Assembly (NCBI GenBank): GCA_030613765.1
Contig: JAUWLI010000009.1
Location: forward strand, 1-22,111
DNA: 22,111 bases
Reading direction: 5' to 3'
Origin: Phycisphaerae bacterium
Lineage (GTDB): Bacteria > Planctomycetota > Phycisphaerae > Sedimentisphaerales > SG8-4
Both the position numbers and the translations under genes were made by a program. Positions 14,270-22,111 of the stretch are shown piece by piece. Position 1 is the first letter of the stretch, and each line of letters opens with the position of its first letter. The notes below the pieces were generated by a model. It did no database searches, was not told the origin of the DNA, and saw only the letters and a list, made by a program, of their open reading frames with translations.

Positions 14270-14776
14270 ATGGAGATAGAAAAAAGAAAACCAACGGGCC
14301 GGGAAAAGGATGAGGCCTCTATAAAGCTTCTTGGCAAGCTGAGGGAGGAGTTGCATTCACAACACGCATCAAATAGAAGACAGGCTGCTTTTAATCTCTC
14401 CTGGATGCAGGAAGATGGATTAGAAATCTTACAAGCGGCTTTGTTTAGCAAGGCTCATGTTACTACCAAAAACGCGGCCACTTATGGACTGAGAAATATG
14501 CGCGGAAGGATGAAGAAAATGGCCTTGGAAGTTTTGAAAGAGGGACTCGAACACAGTAGCAGAGACACCAGGGACGTCTGCAAGTCCGCTTTGTTGCGAT
14601 TGGCAGGCAAGACGGAAAAGAAGCCTCCTTCTAAATCCAAAGCAAGAAAAAGTAAGTATGAAATCAGGGATATACCAAGGGGACCACGGGGAAACAGGCA
14701 GCAGCGGACGGTGGGTATGATGCGGTCACGCAACAGGCGGGGACCTATAGGAAATAGACGCTCCTCGAGGGACTAA
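14270..14776 (+). CDS. Small HEAT-like repeat protein with basic Arg/Gly-rich tail
   Basis: 168 aa. ATG 14270 has GAGGAG (14257-14262) 7 nt upstream. There is no signal peptide. Residues about 15-115 are all-helical and read as two to three HEAT-like repeats (SNRRQAAFNLSWMQEDGLEILQ; TTKNAATYGLRNM; DTRDVCKSALLRLA). Residues 116-168 are strongly basic and rich in Arg, Gly and Ser, like disordered nucleic-acid-binding tails. A cytoplasmic RNA- or DNA-associated role is inferred; no reaction can be assigned. It has its own strong promoter and a long structured leader, and it converges on the second pseudopilin gene with only 28 bp between stops. Confidence 0.75.
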   Translation: MEIEKRKPTGREKDEASIKLLGKLREELHSQHASNRRQAAFNLSWMQEDGLEILQAALFSKAHVTTKNAATYGLRNMRGRMKKMALEVLKEGLEHSSRDTRDVCKSALLRLAGKTEKKPPSKSKARKSKYEIRDIPRGPRGNRQQRTVGMMRSRNRRGPIGNRRSSRD

Positions 14777-14804
14777 ATAGTCATCTCCTCCTTGGAAATG
14801 TTTT

Positions 14805-15611
14805 TCAGTAGTCTTTAAATTGTCGCATCCATTCAGGCCAGACACCCGGCCAGCCGCTTGTATCGAAGTTTCGATGCCACTTCAGCTTCCACAACTCCTT
14901 AAGTCCGACCTTTCTGACAGTCCAATCCAAAAAGACACAATTTATGCACTCGTTGTGCCGGTCTATGCAGAAATGATGCATTTCTGCATTATAGCCGCTC
15001 CACTCGCCATTCTCGCTTGGTGGCTCAATGCGGACCGGAGCAATGCCGTAACCCGGTCCCCCTCCCCTCCACATGCTGTCCATAAAAACAGGTACATTGG
15101 CTGCACCTGGCACATCCATCATCCTCCAGTTCCATTTAGTCGGACGACGCTGAATCTCCGTAACATTCTCCGGCGGATTATAAAGCCAGTTATTCATACC
15201 ATAGCTGCACTCTTCATCCCCAATATTGCCCGATATGGCTCTACCCATTATGTAAGTCCAAAACGGACCACCATACACTGCGCCGTTAGGATGGCGTTCC
15301 TTAGCCATCGGGCAAAGAAGCAGCTTTTTGCGCCTTTGTGTGTTTATATAAGGACGTAACGCTGTTATCCATTCGCCACGATGCCATCCACCTCCACCGG
15401 AAGGAATAAGACCTACGCTGAATGACCCTTCGTAATCATCACCATACATCATCCAGTAAAGACCCCATTGTCGCAGATTAGATTGACAAATCGTCGCCCG
15501 TGCCTGGTTCCTTGCCTGCTCGAGTGCGGGTAGTAGTATCGCCATCAGAAGCGCGATTATCGCAATCACCACCAAAAGCTCTATCAACGTAAATGCTTTT
15601 CGTTTACGCAT
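14805..15611 (-). CDS. Type II/IV pseudopilin-like protein (H-X9-D type)
   Basis: 268 aa from ATG 15611, with AAGGAG (15624-15619) 7 nt upstream; an in-frame start at 15656 lacks support. The N-terminus is a class III-like prepilin leader, RKRKA then [17 protein letters not shown], with Glu at +5 (E11). The residue before the cut is Ala6 rather than the usual Gly. The C-terminal part has the processing-associated H-X9-DG-type motif as H219, nine residues, D229-W, followed by [16 protein letters not shown], typical of planctomycete pseudopilins. It should be inserted in the inner membrane, be cut by a prepilin peptidase and project into the periplasm. Unlike the protein at 9193, it has no Hint domain. 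Confidence 0.88.
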   Translation of the reverse strand: MRKRKAFTLIELLVVIAIIALLMAILLPALEQARNQARATICQSNLRQWGLYWMMYGDDYEGSFSVGLIPSGGGGWHRGEWITALRPYINTQRRKKLLLCPMAKERHPNGAVYGGPFWTYIMGRAISGNIGDEECSYGMNNWLYNPPENVTEIQRRPTKWNWRMMDVPGAANVPVFMDSMWRGGGPGYGIAPVRIEPPSENGEWSGYNAEMHHFCIDRHNECINCVFLDWTVRKVGLKELWKLKWHRNFDTSGWPGVWPEWMRQFKDY

Positions 15612-15823
15612 TGTGCTTCTCCTTCTCTCTTTAAGAAGGACTTTATAAACCGACACTTACTCATAAGAAATGAATACTTCCGTCGTTGTATTTGTCTGAA
15701 TTATTATAACCGCGCTCCTTGCGTTGATGCAAACAATTTACGAGGTTTTTGCCAAACCAGTCAAAACAGCCTCAGGAATATCCCCCTTGTCCTGTCAGGA
15801 TTATTTTTGACCGGGAAAGACCT

Positions 15824-17389
15824 TTATTCAGGCACACAGGCCGGGTTCTGGGGGGTCAGGTGGCAATCAATAAGCCAGCTGCCTGCCATCAGGGCAACAT
15901 CATAGAAATCAACCCGGCAGTTATAATCCAGGTCGCCCAGAATTGTGAACGGACACACTTCGGAATCGGCCATAGGACCCTGCTCATAAAGGAACCGAAG
16001 CTCCTGCAATAATGCGTCCTGCTGAAAGGAACTTGGGAAAATCAGTTTTACATATCTAACCTGCACCCCGGTTGCGGAACTATTGAAGATGGCCGGTACG
16101 GGAATTGATGTACCTGAAGGAACTTGGCTCACATCCGGCATCTTCGGTACTATTGCATCCTGGTATGGTTGGCCGGGAGTTGTAAATTGGACCCTATAGT
16201 CCCCGGGAAGGGCACTGCTGCTCCAGCTCAATTCCATTCCTTTGATAGGCAGCGGATGGACATCAAGCAAGTCGATAACAACCTCTTCGCCGCCCGGCAA
16301 TCCTTTAGGAAAAAGCCAATTGACCTGTTGGCCGTCCGGGATACCGCCGATTGGCAAACCGGGTGTTGAAGGTGTTACATTAGGTTCGCCACCCGCCTGA
16401 TGAAGCAGTTTTGCGTATGTTTTAAGCGGGGGAATATATGGACGATAAAACTGCTCCCAGATCGGATCTTCCGTCATAACAGGATCGAGCTGCGGCGGAG
16501 CCTGAACGAACAGCCAGGGTACGAGATGCAATCTTGATGCGTCGTAAAGGGGCTGTCCTCCGGAATCCAAATCAACGCCAAAACCATAGATTTTCTTATT
16601 GCCTTTTATCCAGCCGGAGCCCTGAGGTGTTAATGCCAGCACGTCTTCCCATTCACGCTCGTTCTTGACTTTGTTGCCGCTGTTGCCCTCAAGCAGCGTT
16701 ATCTTCACTTGAAAGAGGTCGCTGTGGACGTCTTTGTGCAGCCACATCTCATTTACCATAAGACTATGCGACTCGCCGTCGTAAACCCATGTGTCATTAG
16801 AGTCATCGTATGTTCGATAAGATACGTATGCACCCGGAACGGGCAGCGTTTCACCAAGCACATAATTCTCATAGTCAACATCTCCGGGCTCGATCCATCT
16901 GCCCCGCCCGCCGTCCTCCTCGGTGGTGTACCACGTCTTAAGTTGCCCGACATTGTAATTCAGCCAGTTACAATGCCAACCACATATCCTGTATCCTCCG
17001 GAATAGGGAATACCGGTTTCACGATGCCAGTATGAAATCGCTTCTGAGCACCATGCCTGTCGCACGTCAATATCAGGAACCATCCAACCGGGCAGGCTCA
17101 GCAGCCATGCCTGCACCAGTGCACAGACATCACTGTTGCACCCAAGCACCATCTGGTAATAAGGCTTGCCGCCATTTGCTACGCAGGATTCCTCTGTCCC
17201 TACTGTCTCAATCGCCACATCCTGAATAGCGCCGCCTCCGGGGTCCCATGCGTTACTGTCATAAAAACAGGGACAATCAGGTGCGTCCGGTTGATAGCAT
17301 GAAGCCAACGCCTCTGTTGGCGTCATTATCAACGCCGGCAAAAACATAATACTCATCAATGTTAGTATTGCATTTTTTTGAATCCTCAT
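15824..17389 (-). CDS. Secreted candidate Cys/His (CHAP-like) hydrolase with discoidin-like and dockerin-like modules
   Basis: 521 aa from ATG 17389, with AAGGAG (17403-17398) 8 nt upstream; a GTG at 17398 overlaps that site. A signal peptide spans about 1-30. Residues about 60-220 show a papain-fold-like layout: a helix with WCSEAISYWHRETG (C114), then GAYVSYR, then ESHSLMVNEM (H208). This Cys-then-His order is that of CHAP/NlpC-P60 amidases, but I cannot confirm the family. Residues 221-330 are unassigned. Residues about 360-470 look like an F5/8 type C (galactose-binding) sandwich (EEVVIDLLDVHPL, VRYVKLIF, LLQELRFLYE). Residues 484-509 are one dockerin-like loop with the W-L helix. Probably it acts outside the cell on peptidoglycan or another polymer. 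Confidence 0.7.
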   Translation of the reverse strand: MRIQKNAILTLMSIMFLPALIMTPTEALASCYQPDAPDCPCFYDSNAWDPGGGAIQDVAIETVGTEESCVANGGKPYYQMVLGCNSDVCALVQAWLLSLPGWMVPDIDVRQAWCSEAISYWHRETGIPYSGGYRICGWHCNWLNYNVGQLKTWYTTEEDGGRGRWIEPGDVDYENYVLGETLPVPGAYVSYRTYDDSNDTWVYDGESHSLMVNEMWLHKDVHSDLFQVKITLLEGNSGNKVKNEREWEDVLALTPQGSGWIKGNKKIYGFGVDLDSGGQPLYDASRLHLVPWLFVQAPPQLDPVMTEDPIWEQFYRPYIPPLKTYAKLLHQAGGEPNVTPSTPGLPIGGIPDGQQVNWLFPKGLPGGEEVVIDLLDVHPLPIKGMELSWSSSALPGDYRVQFTTPGQPYQDAIVPKMPDVSQVPSGTSIPVPAIFNSSATGVQVRYVKLIFPSSFQQDALLQELRFLYEQGPMADSEVCPFTILGDLDYNCRVDFYDVALMAGSWLIDCHLTPQNPACVPE

Positions 17390-17469
17390 AATCTTCACTC
17401 CTTCCTTCCTAAAACATTAACCTGCCGTTTCATATTTACTCCGTTTGGAAAAAACTCCTCGATTCAGAT

Positions 17470-17498
17470 ATAATACCAAAATCTTCTGTGATTTACAA
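17470..17498 (-). promoter_or_regulatory. Candidate promoter for the CHAP-like gene
   Basis: On the minus strand TTGTAA (17498-17493), 17 nt, then TATTAT (17475-17470). The start would be near 17463, about 74 nt before ATG 17389. Nothing was recognised in 17499-17630. Confidence 0.5.
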
Positions 17499-17630
17499 CA
17501 ATATTAGCCTTCTTTCGGCCTTTTGTGAGCACCTATCCCGTTTTTCAACACTCTAATGGCCATTCTCCAATGCCTTGTGAACGCGGTCCTCCAAATAAAG
17601 ATAAGATTGTGCTGTCCCCTCTCCTGTCAC

Positions 17631-17673
17631 AAATAAAAAAGCCCGGAACTAATCTCCTGATGAACTCCGGGCT
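17631..17673 (-). terminator. Intrinsic terminator after the single-domain DUF1080 gene
   Basis: Read on the minus strand, AGCCCGGA (17673-17666) pairs perfectly with TCCGGGCT (17647-17640) and is followed by a T-rich run (17639-17631). It is placed 39 nt past the stop at 17712. Confidence 0.85.
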
Positions 17674-17711
17674 AAAAATACTTTGTTTTGTTGCTTCTTT
17701 GTTTTCTTCTT

Positions 17712-18509
17712 CTATTGCTCCGGCAGCTCGCGTATCCAGATATTGCGAAACCGCACGGGGCTGCCGTGGTCCTGCAGGCTAATCGGCAGCTTCTCTTCAT
17801 GCTTGCGATACTGTGGATTCTTCTGCTTGTGTTCCGACGGCCCCCAGTATTCGACATTGTTCTGCACGACAATGCCGTTATGCCACACGGTGACACGTGC
17901 ACGCCGGACTAACTTGCCGTCCTTATCGAACTTCGGAGCAAGGAAGCTGATATCGTACGTCTGCCACTCGCCCGGCTTTCGGCACGCGTTGACAATCGGA
18001 CAATACTGACCATAAAGTGATGCCGCCTGACCGTCCGCGTAAGTCCTGTTATCTTTATAATTGTCCGCCGTATAAGAGTCGAGCACCTGCACCTCGTACT
18101 TTTCCATAAAGTAGATACCGCTGTTACCTCGGCTTTGACTTTTGCCCTTTGGCGGTTTCGGCGATGCCCACTCGATATGCAGTTGGCAGTTGCCAAACGA
18201 TTTCTTTGTCCGAATACCGCCGCCTTTCTTGACGATCTCCATATACCCGTTTTCGACCTTCCATTTTAGTTTCCCGCTCACCCATTCATCCGATAGTGTC
18301 TTGTCTTTGCCGTCGAAAAGGAAAATCGCATCCGACGGCTTCTTGGCAGGGTCATCTTCCGGCGTAATCACCGGCGGCAGCAGGGCAGGGTCCATATCAT
18401 GCACTTTCTCATAAGGTGGTCGCCTGCCGGCGTAGCTGTTTATAGCAAAACCTAATCCCACTACCAGCAAACAAACACCAATACTCATCACCATTGATTT
18501 GTCTTTCAT
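17712..18509 (-). CDS. Exported single-domain DUF1080 protein (3-keto-disaccharide hydrolase type)
   Basis: 265 aa from ATG 18509, with GGAGG 5 nt upstream; an in-frame ATG at 18521 overlaps that site. A signal peptide or N-terminal anchor spans about 1-28. Residues about 58-265 match the DUF1080 beta-sandwich: AIFLFDGKD, WKVENGYMEIV, CQLHIEWASP, RGNSGIYFMEKYEVQVLDSY, GEWQTYDISFLAP, then the canonical end PISLQDHGSPVRFRNIWIREL. Members characterised as 3-keto-glycoside hydrolases cleave oxidised disaccharides; that activity is inferred from family membership. It is closer to the family norm than the triple-domain protein at 10996 and ends in its own terminator. Confidence 0.9.
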   Translation of the reverse strand: MKDKSMVMSIGVCLLVVGLGFAINSYAGRRPPYEKVHDMDPALLPPVITPEDDPAKKPSDAIFLFDGKDKTLSDEWVSGKLKWKVENGYMEIVKKGGGIRTKKSFGNCQLHIEWASPKPPKGKSQSRGNSGIYFMEKYEVQVLDSYTADNYKDNRTYADGQAASLYGQYCPIVNACRKPGEWQTYDISFLAPKFDKDGKLVRRARVTVWHNGIVVQNNVEYWGPSEHKQKNPQYRKHEEKLPISLQDHGSPVRFRNIWIRELPEQ

Positions 18510-18539
18510 AATTACCTCCATATTCTGTTGTTGACCGAG

Positions 18540-18936
18540 GTTCCTGAAAATAACTCCGCCCGGCTACATCGCAGGGCTTACGACCTGACATAATACCCAA
18601 ATTGCTCTCCGTTTTCCAGTCCTTTTTCACATGCTTGCGAGTTACTTTATTCACCCTGTTACTGCCCCGGCACACAATAGTACAAATATCCGCGCATAAA
18701 TGATGCTTTTTGGCTTTTGCCGTTGATAAAGAGTTTCGGCTCACCTTTTACGGGTATTCTCAGTTCCGGTGTCATACTTGCCGATGATAGACACGGCCAC
18801 ACCATCATCTGTTTGCTTGATGGTTCTGAATTCGTATATGTTGGATTTGCCCCCCTTGAATTACAACCAGTATGGTGGCTGTGTGCTGCACGCCAAAACA
18901 CTAAAAAGCAACAGAGAAACCGCCGGCGTCTTATTT
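18540..18936 (-). other. Gap of about 400 bp with a possible gene remnant
   Basis: No gene of normal length fits here. On the minus strand, one frame (about 18775-18659) reads PELRIPVKGEPKLFINGK then KASFM before a stop. This resembles the N-terminal beta-hairpin of some glycosidase-like planctomycete proteins (x-P-x-L-x-[VI]-N-G-K-P). It has no ribosome site and no continuation in the other minus frames that I recognise. It could be decayed coding sequence or a chance match. Confidence 0.25.
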
Positions 18937-20499
18937 CTAACGGCTTTCATCTAAATTATAGTTATCAAGCAAAATGTCGGAAGGTGGGCTGACCATCATT
19001 ATACTAACATCATCGAAATAGGTTTTCTCGCATTGTCCCTTGACCACCGCATACAGACGGTAAGTAGCGCCAAGAGGTCCGTTCTTGAATTCCAGCGTAA
19101 TATTTTTCCAGCCATCTTCGTCCTTCACGCCCTTCGATTGATAAGCCTCCAGCTTCGTACCCTTAGGCATCCATTGGGAAGGTTCGGCCAGAAGATAAGC
19201 CTCCGTTTTACTTGTCTGTCCCTTAACAACCTTGACCCAGGCTTCGAGCATATATGTTGCGTTTGGCTCAAGGACCGGCTGTGGATCTATCCGAAATCTG
19301 CTCTCCCCGTCAACGGCTAAGGACTTGTCTCCGCTATGGGCCTCCGCTTCTGAAAGCTCAAGCGCAGGGTAGCTCTTGGCGTATTCAGATGACTTGGAGA
19401 TTCTGTTTGTCTCGAAGTCTTCGATTTCTCCGATTCGTATCGCAAAGGCATTGTTGCTTCCCCGGTCGGTGATTTCGACCTTCTCCATAATATACCGTGT
19501 TATATCCCGCGGCAAAAACACGAGACGATACTTGGCGCCAACTTTGAAATAACCGTTCATGTCACGTCCCTTGGGCAGCGAAACATAATAGTGCTGGTTA
19601 AACTGAAGGTTGTACGTGGCACTCCTTAAGTTTATTCCATCGTCTACCGTACAGGTCAGCGCAGGTCCTTGACGCTCAGGGTCGAAAAGAAAAGAGCTGA
19701 AACCCCCATTTCGAAGTCGCACGCCGTCCGCAGGGTTCGATTGAGAAAAATCATTTATCCAGCCGACGTATTTTTCCGAGTTCGGCGGAGTATAAACCGT
19801 GTATTCATATCGCCAACCTGCATCGAGCATCTTTTGCATAAAAGTATGGTTCGGGTAAAGATTGACCAATTCGGGCTCGAATGGATTCCCGTTTCCATCT
19901 TCTTCATCATTGGTCTTGAATTCAATATCAATATCCACAACGTAACCGAGGACCGGGTCGCACCGGAACGTAAGGGCGTAAACTGCCTCGGTATTATGCT
20001 CCTTGAACCAGGTTGATGTGTCCGTCAGTGTCAACGTCCCCCAACCGCTGGTGAAATTGAACCTGCGTTTGTCCGCTGACTGAATAGCCCCGTAGCAATA
20101 AGGAAACGTCGTGACCCGCACACCTAACTTACCGTCGAAAGTATTACCGCCTGTATTGTACGCCGAAGGCATCTTGATTTCTTTACTTGCTCGGGCGGGA
20201 TTCGCCGCAACAACGTAAAGCTTACTTGCTTCCTGGTGCCAGACAGCTACGTAATTTTCTCTGTCCTTAATTACCCACAGACTGCGCTCAATCTGCCCCT
20301 CGTTGGAATCAAACGTAAACTTCTCCTCCTTGGCAGAGAAATCGGCCGAATGAATAGCGAAGCTTGCTGGTGCCCCGGCTTCTTCAATTAACTTATCAAC
20401 CTCATCCGCCGACAAAACCGGACTAAAAACAAGAAGTGAAAAGAAGGTCAATGTACACCAAAACTTTATTCGGCCCAGTTTACCTTCAAAAACTCTCAT
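18937..20499 (-). CDS. Exported protein with CBM4/9-like C-terminal domain, N-terminal part unassigned
   Basis: 520 aa. ATG 20499 is preceded by GAGGTG at 6 nt spacing. A signal peptide spans about 1-31 (VLS/ADE). Residues 32-345 are beta-rich and have no family I recognise; features include RRFNFTSGWGTLTLTD (145-160), VVDIDIEFKTN (187-197) and KYRLVFLPRD (323-332). They suggest a large sandwich like those of carbohydrate-active proteins, but no catalytic motif can be named. Residues 359-503 look like a CBM4/9-type carbohydrate-binding sandwich: EDFETN, HSGDKSLAV, NATYMLEAWVKV, WKNITLEF and TYFDDVSIMMV. A secreted polysaccharide-binding or -degrading role is inferred. It is the first of the minus-strand gene set below the small membrane protein. 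Confidence 0.75.
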   Translation of the reverse strand: MRVFEGKLGRIKFWCTLTFFSLLVFSPVLSADEVDKLIEEAGAPASFAIHSADFSAKEEKFTFDSNEGQIERSLWVIKDRENYVAVWHQEASKLYVVAANPARASKEIKMPSAYNTGGNTFDGKLGVRVTTFPYCYGAIQSADKRRFNFTSGWGTLTLTDTSTWFKEHNTEAVYALTFRCDPVLGYVVDIDIEFKTNDEEDGNGNPFEPELVNLYPNHTFMQKMLDAGWRYEYTVYTPPNSEKYVGWINDFSQSNPADGVRLRNGGFSSFLFDPERQGPALTCTVDDGINLRSATYNLQFNQHYYVSLPKGRDMNGYFKVGAKYRLVFLPRDITRYIMEKVEITDRGSNNAFAIRIGEIEDFETNRISKSSEYAKSYPALELSEAEAHSGDKSLAVDGESRFRIDPQPVLEPNATYMLEAWVKVVKGQTSKTEAYLLAEPSQWMPKGTKLEAYQSKGVKDEDGWKNITLEFKNGPLGATYRLYAVVKGQCEKTYFDDVSIMMVSPPSDILLDNYNLDESR

Positions 20500-20605
20500 T
20501 TGCTCACCTCACTCTTTACTTCATAAGTTCGGCAGGGCGTGCAACGAACACCTGAATCTCTTTTCTCTTCAGCAATAAATTCTGTTTGTTTGGTCAATAT
20601 CGGCC

Positions 20606-20839
20606 CTATGAAAATAAATGATAAAATAAGACTAATTCCTTTATTATTACCATACTGTACTTTATCAGCACGATTGCAATTACTACCGTTATGGCCCAGA
20701 TAAAAATTATAGCGGCTTTTCGGGTAAATTCTTTTACTTCACGAATTTCTTGTACGTCTTCTCGAAATCTACCGATGATCTCATAGCACCACAAGACGCC
20801 TAATATATACAGTCCAGCCAAAGCGAATACATTGAACAT
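20606..20839 (-). CDS. Small two-helix membrane protein
   Basis: 77 aa. ATG 20839 has a weak CAGGT site about 8 nt upstream. Residues 1-20 and about 43-72 are hydrophobic helices, separated by a charged loop (RFREDVQEIREVKEFTRK, 24-41). The composition, a clean membrane-helix pattern and a length of 77 codons argue that it is real, but I recognise no family. The charged loop would lie between two membrane helices. It stands 106 bp upstream of the CBM-like gene and could be co-transcribed with it. Confidence 0.55.
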   Translation of the reverse strand: MFNVFALAGLYILGVLWCYEIIGRFREDVQEIREVKEFTRKAAIIFIWAITVVIAIVLIKYSMVIIKELVLFYHLFS

Positions 20840-21091
20840 AAAAATACCTGACCCGTCTATCGATTAGCTTAAATTTACTGAACTTCTTCAAACTTTGCTA
20901 AAGACTAATCTAACTGGTATTTCTCATATCAAATGCTTGTTGCGTCCCTGTTTCTTACTGCTGATAGAATATCATACCTTTCTTGAAAATGCAACCTTTC
21001 CACACCCAATCTCATCATTTACGCATCCTCGCCTTTACGTATACACGCCCGGCCTTGGCATGGTCAACGCCACCAAAGTACAGCAGGGCCC

Positions 21092-21120
21092 TTGATTTGG
21101 ACGCACTGTTATAGTATTAT
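21092..21120 (+). promoter_or_regulatory. Candidate promoter for the GH28-type gene
   Basis: TTGATT (21092-21097), 17 nt, then TATTAT (21115-21120). The start would be near 21127, about 64 nt before ATG 21191. The rest of the gap 20840-21190 shows nothing recognisable. Confidence 0.45.
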
Positions 21121-21190
21121 AGTCTGTGCACAGCGAAGAACTTATCTTATGCAATAAATATGGGACATATCAGTCAAGGAGAAATATGCA

Positions 21191-22111
21191 ATGTTCAGAT
21201 ATGGGCTAATCATGAGTATGGGTATTATCTTGCTCTGCTCCTTGCCGGCTCAGGCAAGGGTATGCAGCATAGCAGACTTCGGTGCAATCAGCAACAAGAC
21301 CGCGGATAATACCGAGCCAATCCAGAAAGCAATCGCCTCATGTGCCGCCGCCGGTGGCGGAACCGTGTACGTACCCGCCGGCGATTACGGGTGCGGCGGG
21401 CTCCGGCTCAAATCTAATGTCACCTTGCATCTCGAAGCCGGAGCCACACTATGGGTCAGCCCGAAGAAGGCCCATTATAAGGATGGGAACCGGTTCTTAT
21501 ATGCTCGCGACCAGAAAAATATCACTATCAGGGGCCGAGGAACAATTCACGGAACAGGGCAGGAAGACCTCGGCCGAAAAAAGGGTGACAAAAGGGCCAG
21601 GCCCGATTTCCGCGTCGGGATCCTGCAGTTCGTCCGATGTGAGAACGTGATGATAAAAGATATCACGGTACGCTACAGCGACAGCTGGACCTTCGACCTC
21701 GAGTTCTGTCAGAAGGTCTATATTACCGGCGTAAGCATTCTAAATAATTATTACCGTGTCAATGCGGATGGTATCGACCCGGTCTCGTGTAAGAACGTAC
21801 ACATCTCGAATTGCTATATTATCGCCGGCGACGACTGCATCGTCTGCAAGACACGACAGGGCGTACCCTGCGAGGATATAGTCGTGACAAACTGCACAAT
21901 GTCTTCAGTGGCGACGGCCGTCAAGATTGGCACCGAGTCACAAGGTGACTTCAGGAACATACAGGTTTCGAACTGTGTCATCCGGGATTCCACCATCGGA
22001 ATCGGAATGTATATTAAGGATGGCGCCACCGCCGAACGAATCAGTTTCTCCAACTGCTCCATTGAGACCATCCGCAGGCCCGAGCTTGCCAACGACTCTC
22101 TGCGAAACTCG
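21191..22111 (+). CDS. Exported GH28 polygalacturonase-type enzyme, 3' end missing
   Basis: At least 307 aa, open to the right edge. ATG 21191 has AAGGAG (21176-21181) 9 nt upstream. A signal peptide spans about 1-22 (AQA/RVC). The mature part starts SIADFGAISNKTADNTEPIQKAI, the standard GH28 opening, then GGGTVYVPAGDY and LHLEAGATL. Right-handed beta-helix rungs follow. Active-site regions correspond to NADGIDP (191-197, canonical N-T-D), GDDCI (213-217, canonical D-D), KIGTES (245-250, in place of G-H-G) and YIKDG (274-278, near canonical R-I-K). It should hydrolyse pectin-type or rhamnogalacturonan-type glycosidic bonds outside the cytoplasm. The IGTES and YIK variants resemble bacterial exo-acting or rhamnogalacturonan-directed branches; the substrate is not determined. 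Confidence 0.88.
   Translation, partial: MFRYGLIMSMGIILLCSLPAQARVCSIADFGAISNKTADNTEPIQKAIASCAAAGGGTVYVPAGDYGCGGLRLKSNVTLHLEAGATLWVSPKKAHYKDGNRFLYARDQKNITIRGRGTIHGTGQEDLGRKKGDKRARPDFRVGILQFVRCENVMIKDITVRYSDSWTFDLEFCQKVYITGVSILNNYYRVNADGIDPVSCKNVHISNCYIIAGDDCIVCKTRQGVPCEDIVVTNCTMSSVATAVKIGTESQGDFRNIQVSNCVIRDSTIGIGMYIKDGATAERISFSNCSIETIRRPELANDSLRNS

Noticed and set aside
18717..18992. Plus-strand ORF of 91 codons
   Set aside because: No ribosome site, it overlaps the end of the CBM-like gene in antisense, and its composition is not protein-like.

Overview
This window most likely comes from a planctomycete, probably a polysaccharide-degrading member of the Phycisphaerae. That placement is inferred from protein families, since there is no rRNA or other marker gene. 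Supporting signs are two pseudopilin-like proteins (one with a good H-X9-D motif, one with a variant), two DUF1080 (3-keto-disaccharide hydrolase type) proteins, dockerin-like EF-hand pairs at the ends of exported proteins, a PEGA-like repeat protein, and many Sec signal peptides. No tRNA, rRNA, CRISPR array or insertion sequence was seen.

Layout. Bases 1-760 (minus) hold the start of a dockerin-like/PEGA-like repeat protein that leaves the window. Bases 1110-3982 (minus) are a two-gene operon: an FG-GAP/VCBS-type exported protein, then a GH5-like glycosidase. A DUF362 double-4Fe-4S protein (4210-5286, plus) diverges from it. An exported leucine-rich-repeat protein (5606-6988, plus) follows a leader carrying a terminator-like hairpin and a small Cys-containing ORF. 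A secreted rhodanese with TSP3-like and dockerin-like modules (7256-8095, minus) faces it. About 1.1 kb without a convincing gene (8096-9192) holds a candidate structured RNA and two tandem copies of a hairpin element. This leads into the most unusual gene, a pseudopilin fused to a C-terminal Hint (Hedgehog/intein-type) domain (9193-10551).

A strong terminator then separates it from a triple-DUF1080 protein and an STN/secretin-N-like protein (10996-13665, plus). Next come a structured leader and a small HEAT-like protein with a basic Arg/Gly-rich tail (14270-14776, plus). On the minus strand lie a second pseudopilin (14805-15611), a secreted candidate Cys/His hydrolase with discoidin-like and dockerin-like modules (15824-17389), a single-domain DUF1080 protein (17712-18509), an exported protein with a CBM-like C-terminus (18937-20499) and a small two-helix membrane protein (20606-20839). 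The window closes with the first 307 codons of a GH28 polygalacturonase-type enzyme (from 21191, plus).

Function. Most genes encode exported proteins for binding or breaking plant- or algal-type polysaccharides (GH5, GH28, DUF1080, CBM-like), or pilin/secretion-type surface parts (two pseudopilins, one STN-like protein). The strongest candidate for something undescribed is the pseudopilin-Hint fusion. Its G-C-F junction resembles that of Hedgehog proteins, and it lacks the terminal Asn needed for splicing. This suggests a surface pseudopilin that is cut, and perhaps modified, at a new C-terminus. The structured leaders at 5433-5605, 8377-8931 and 13908-14146 are secondary targets.
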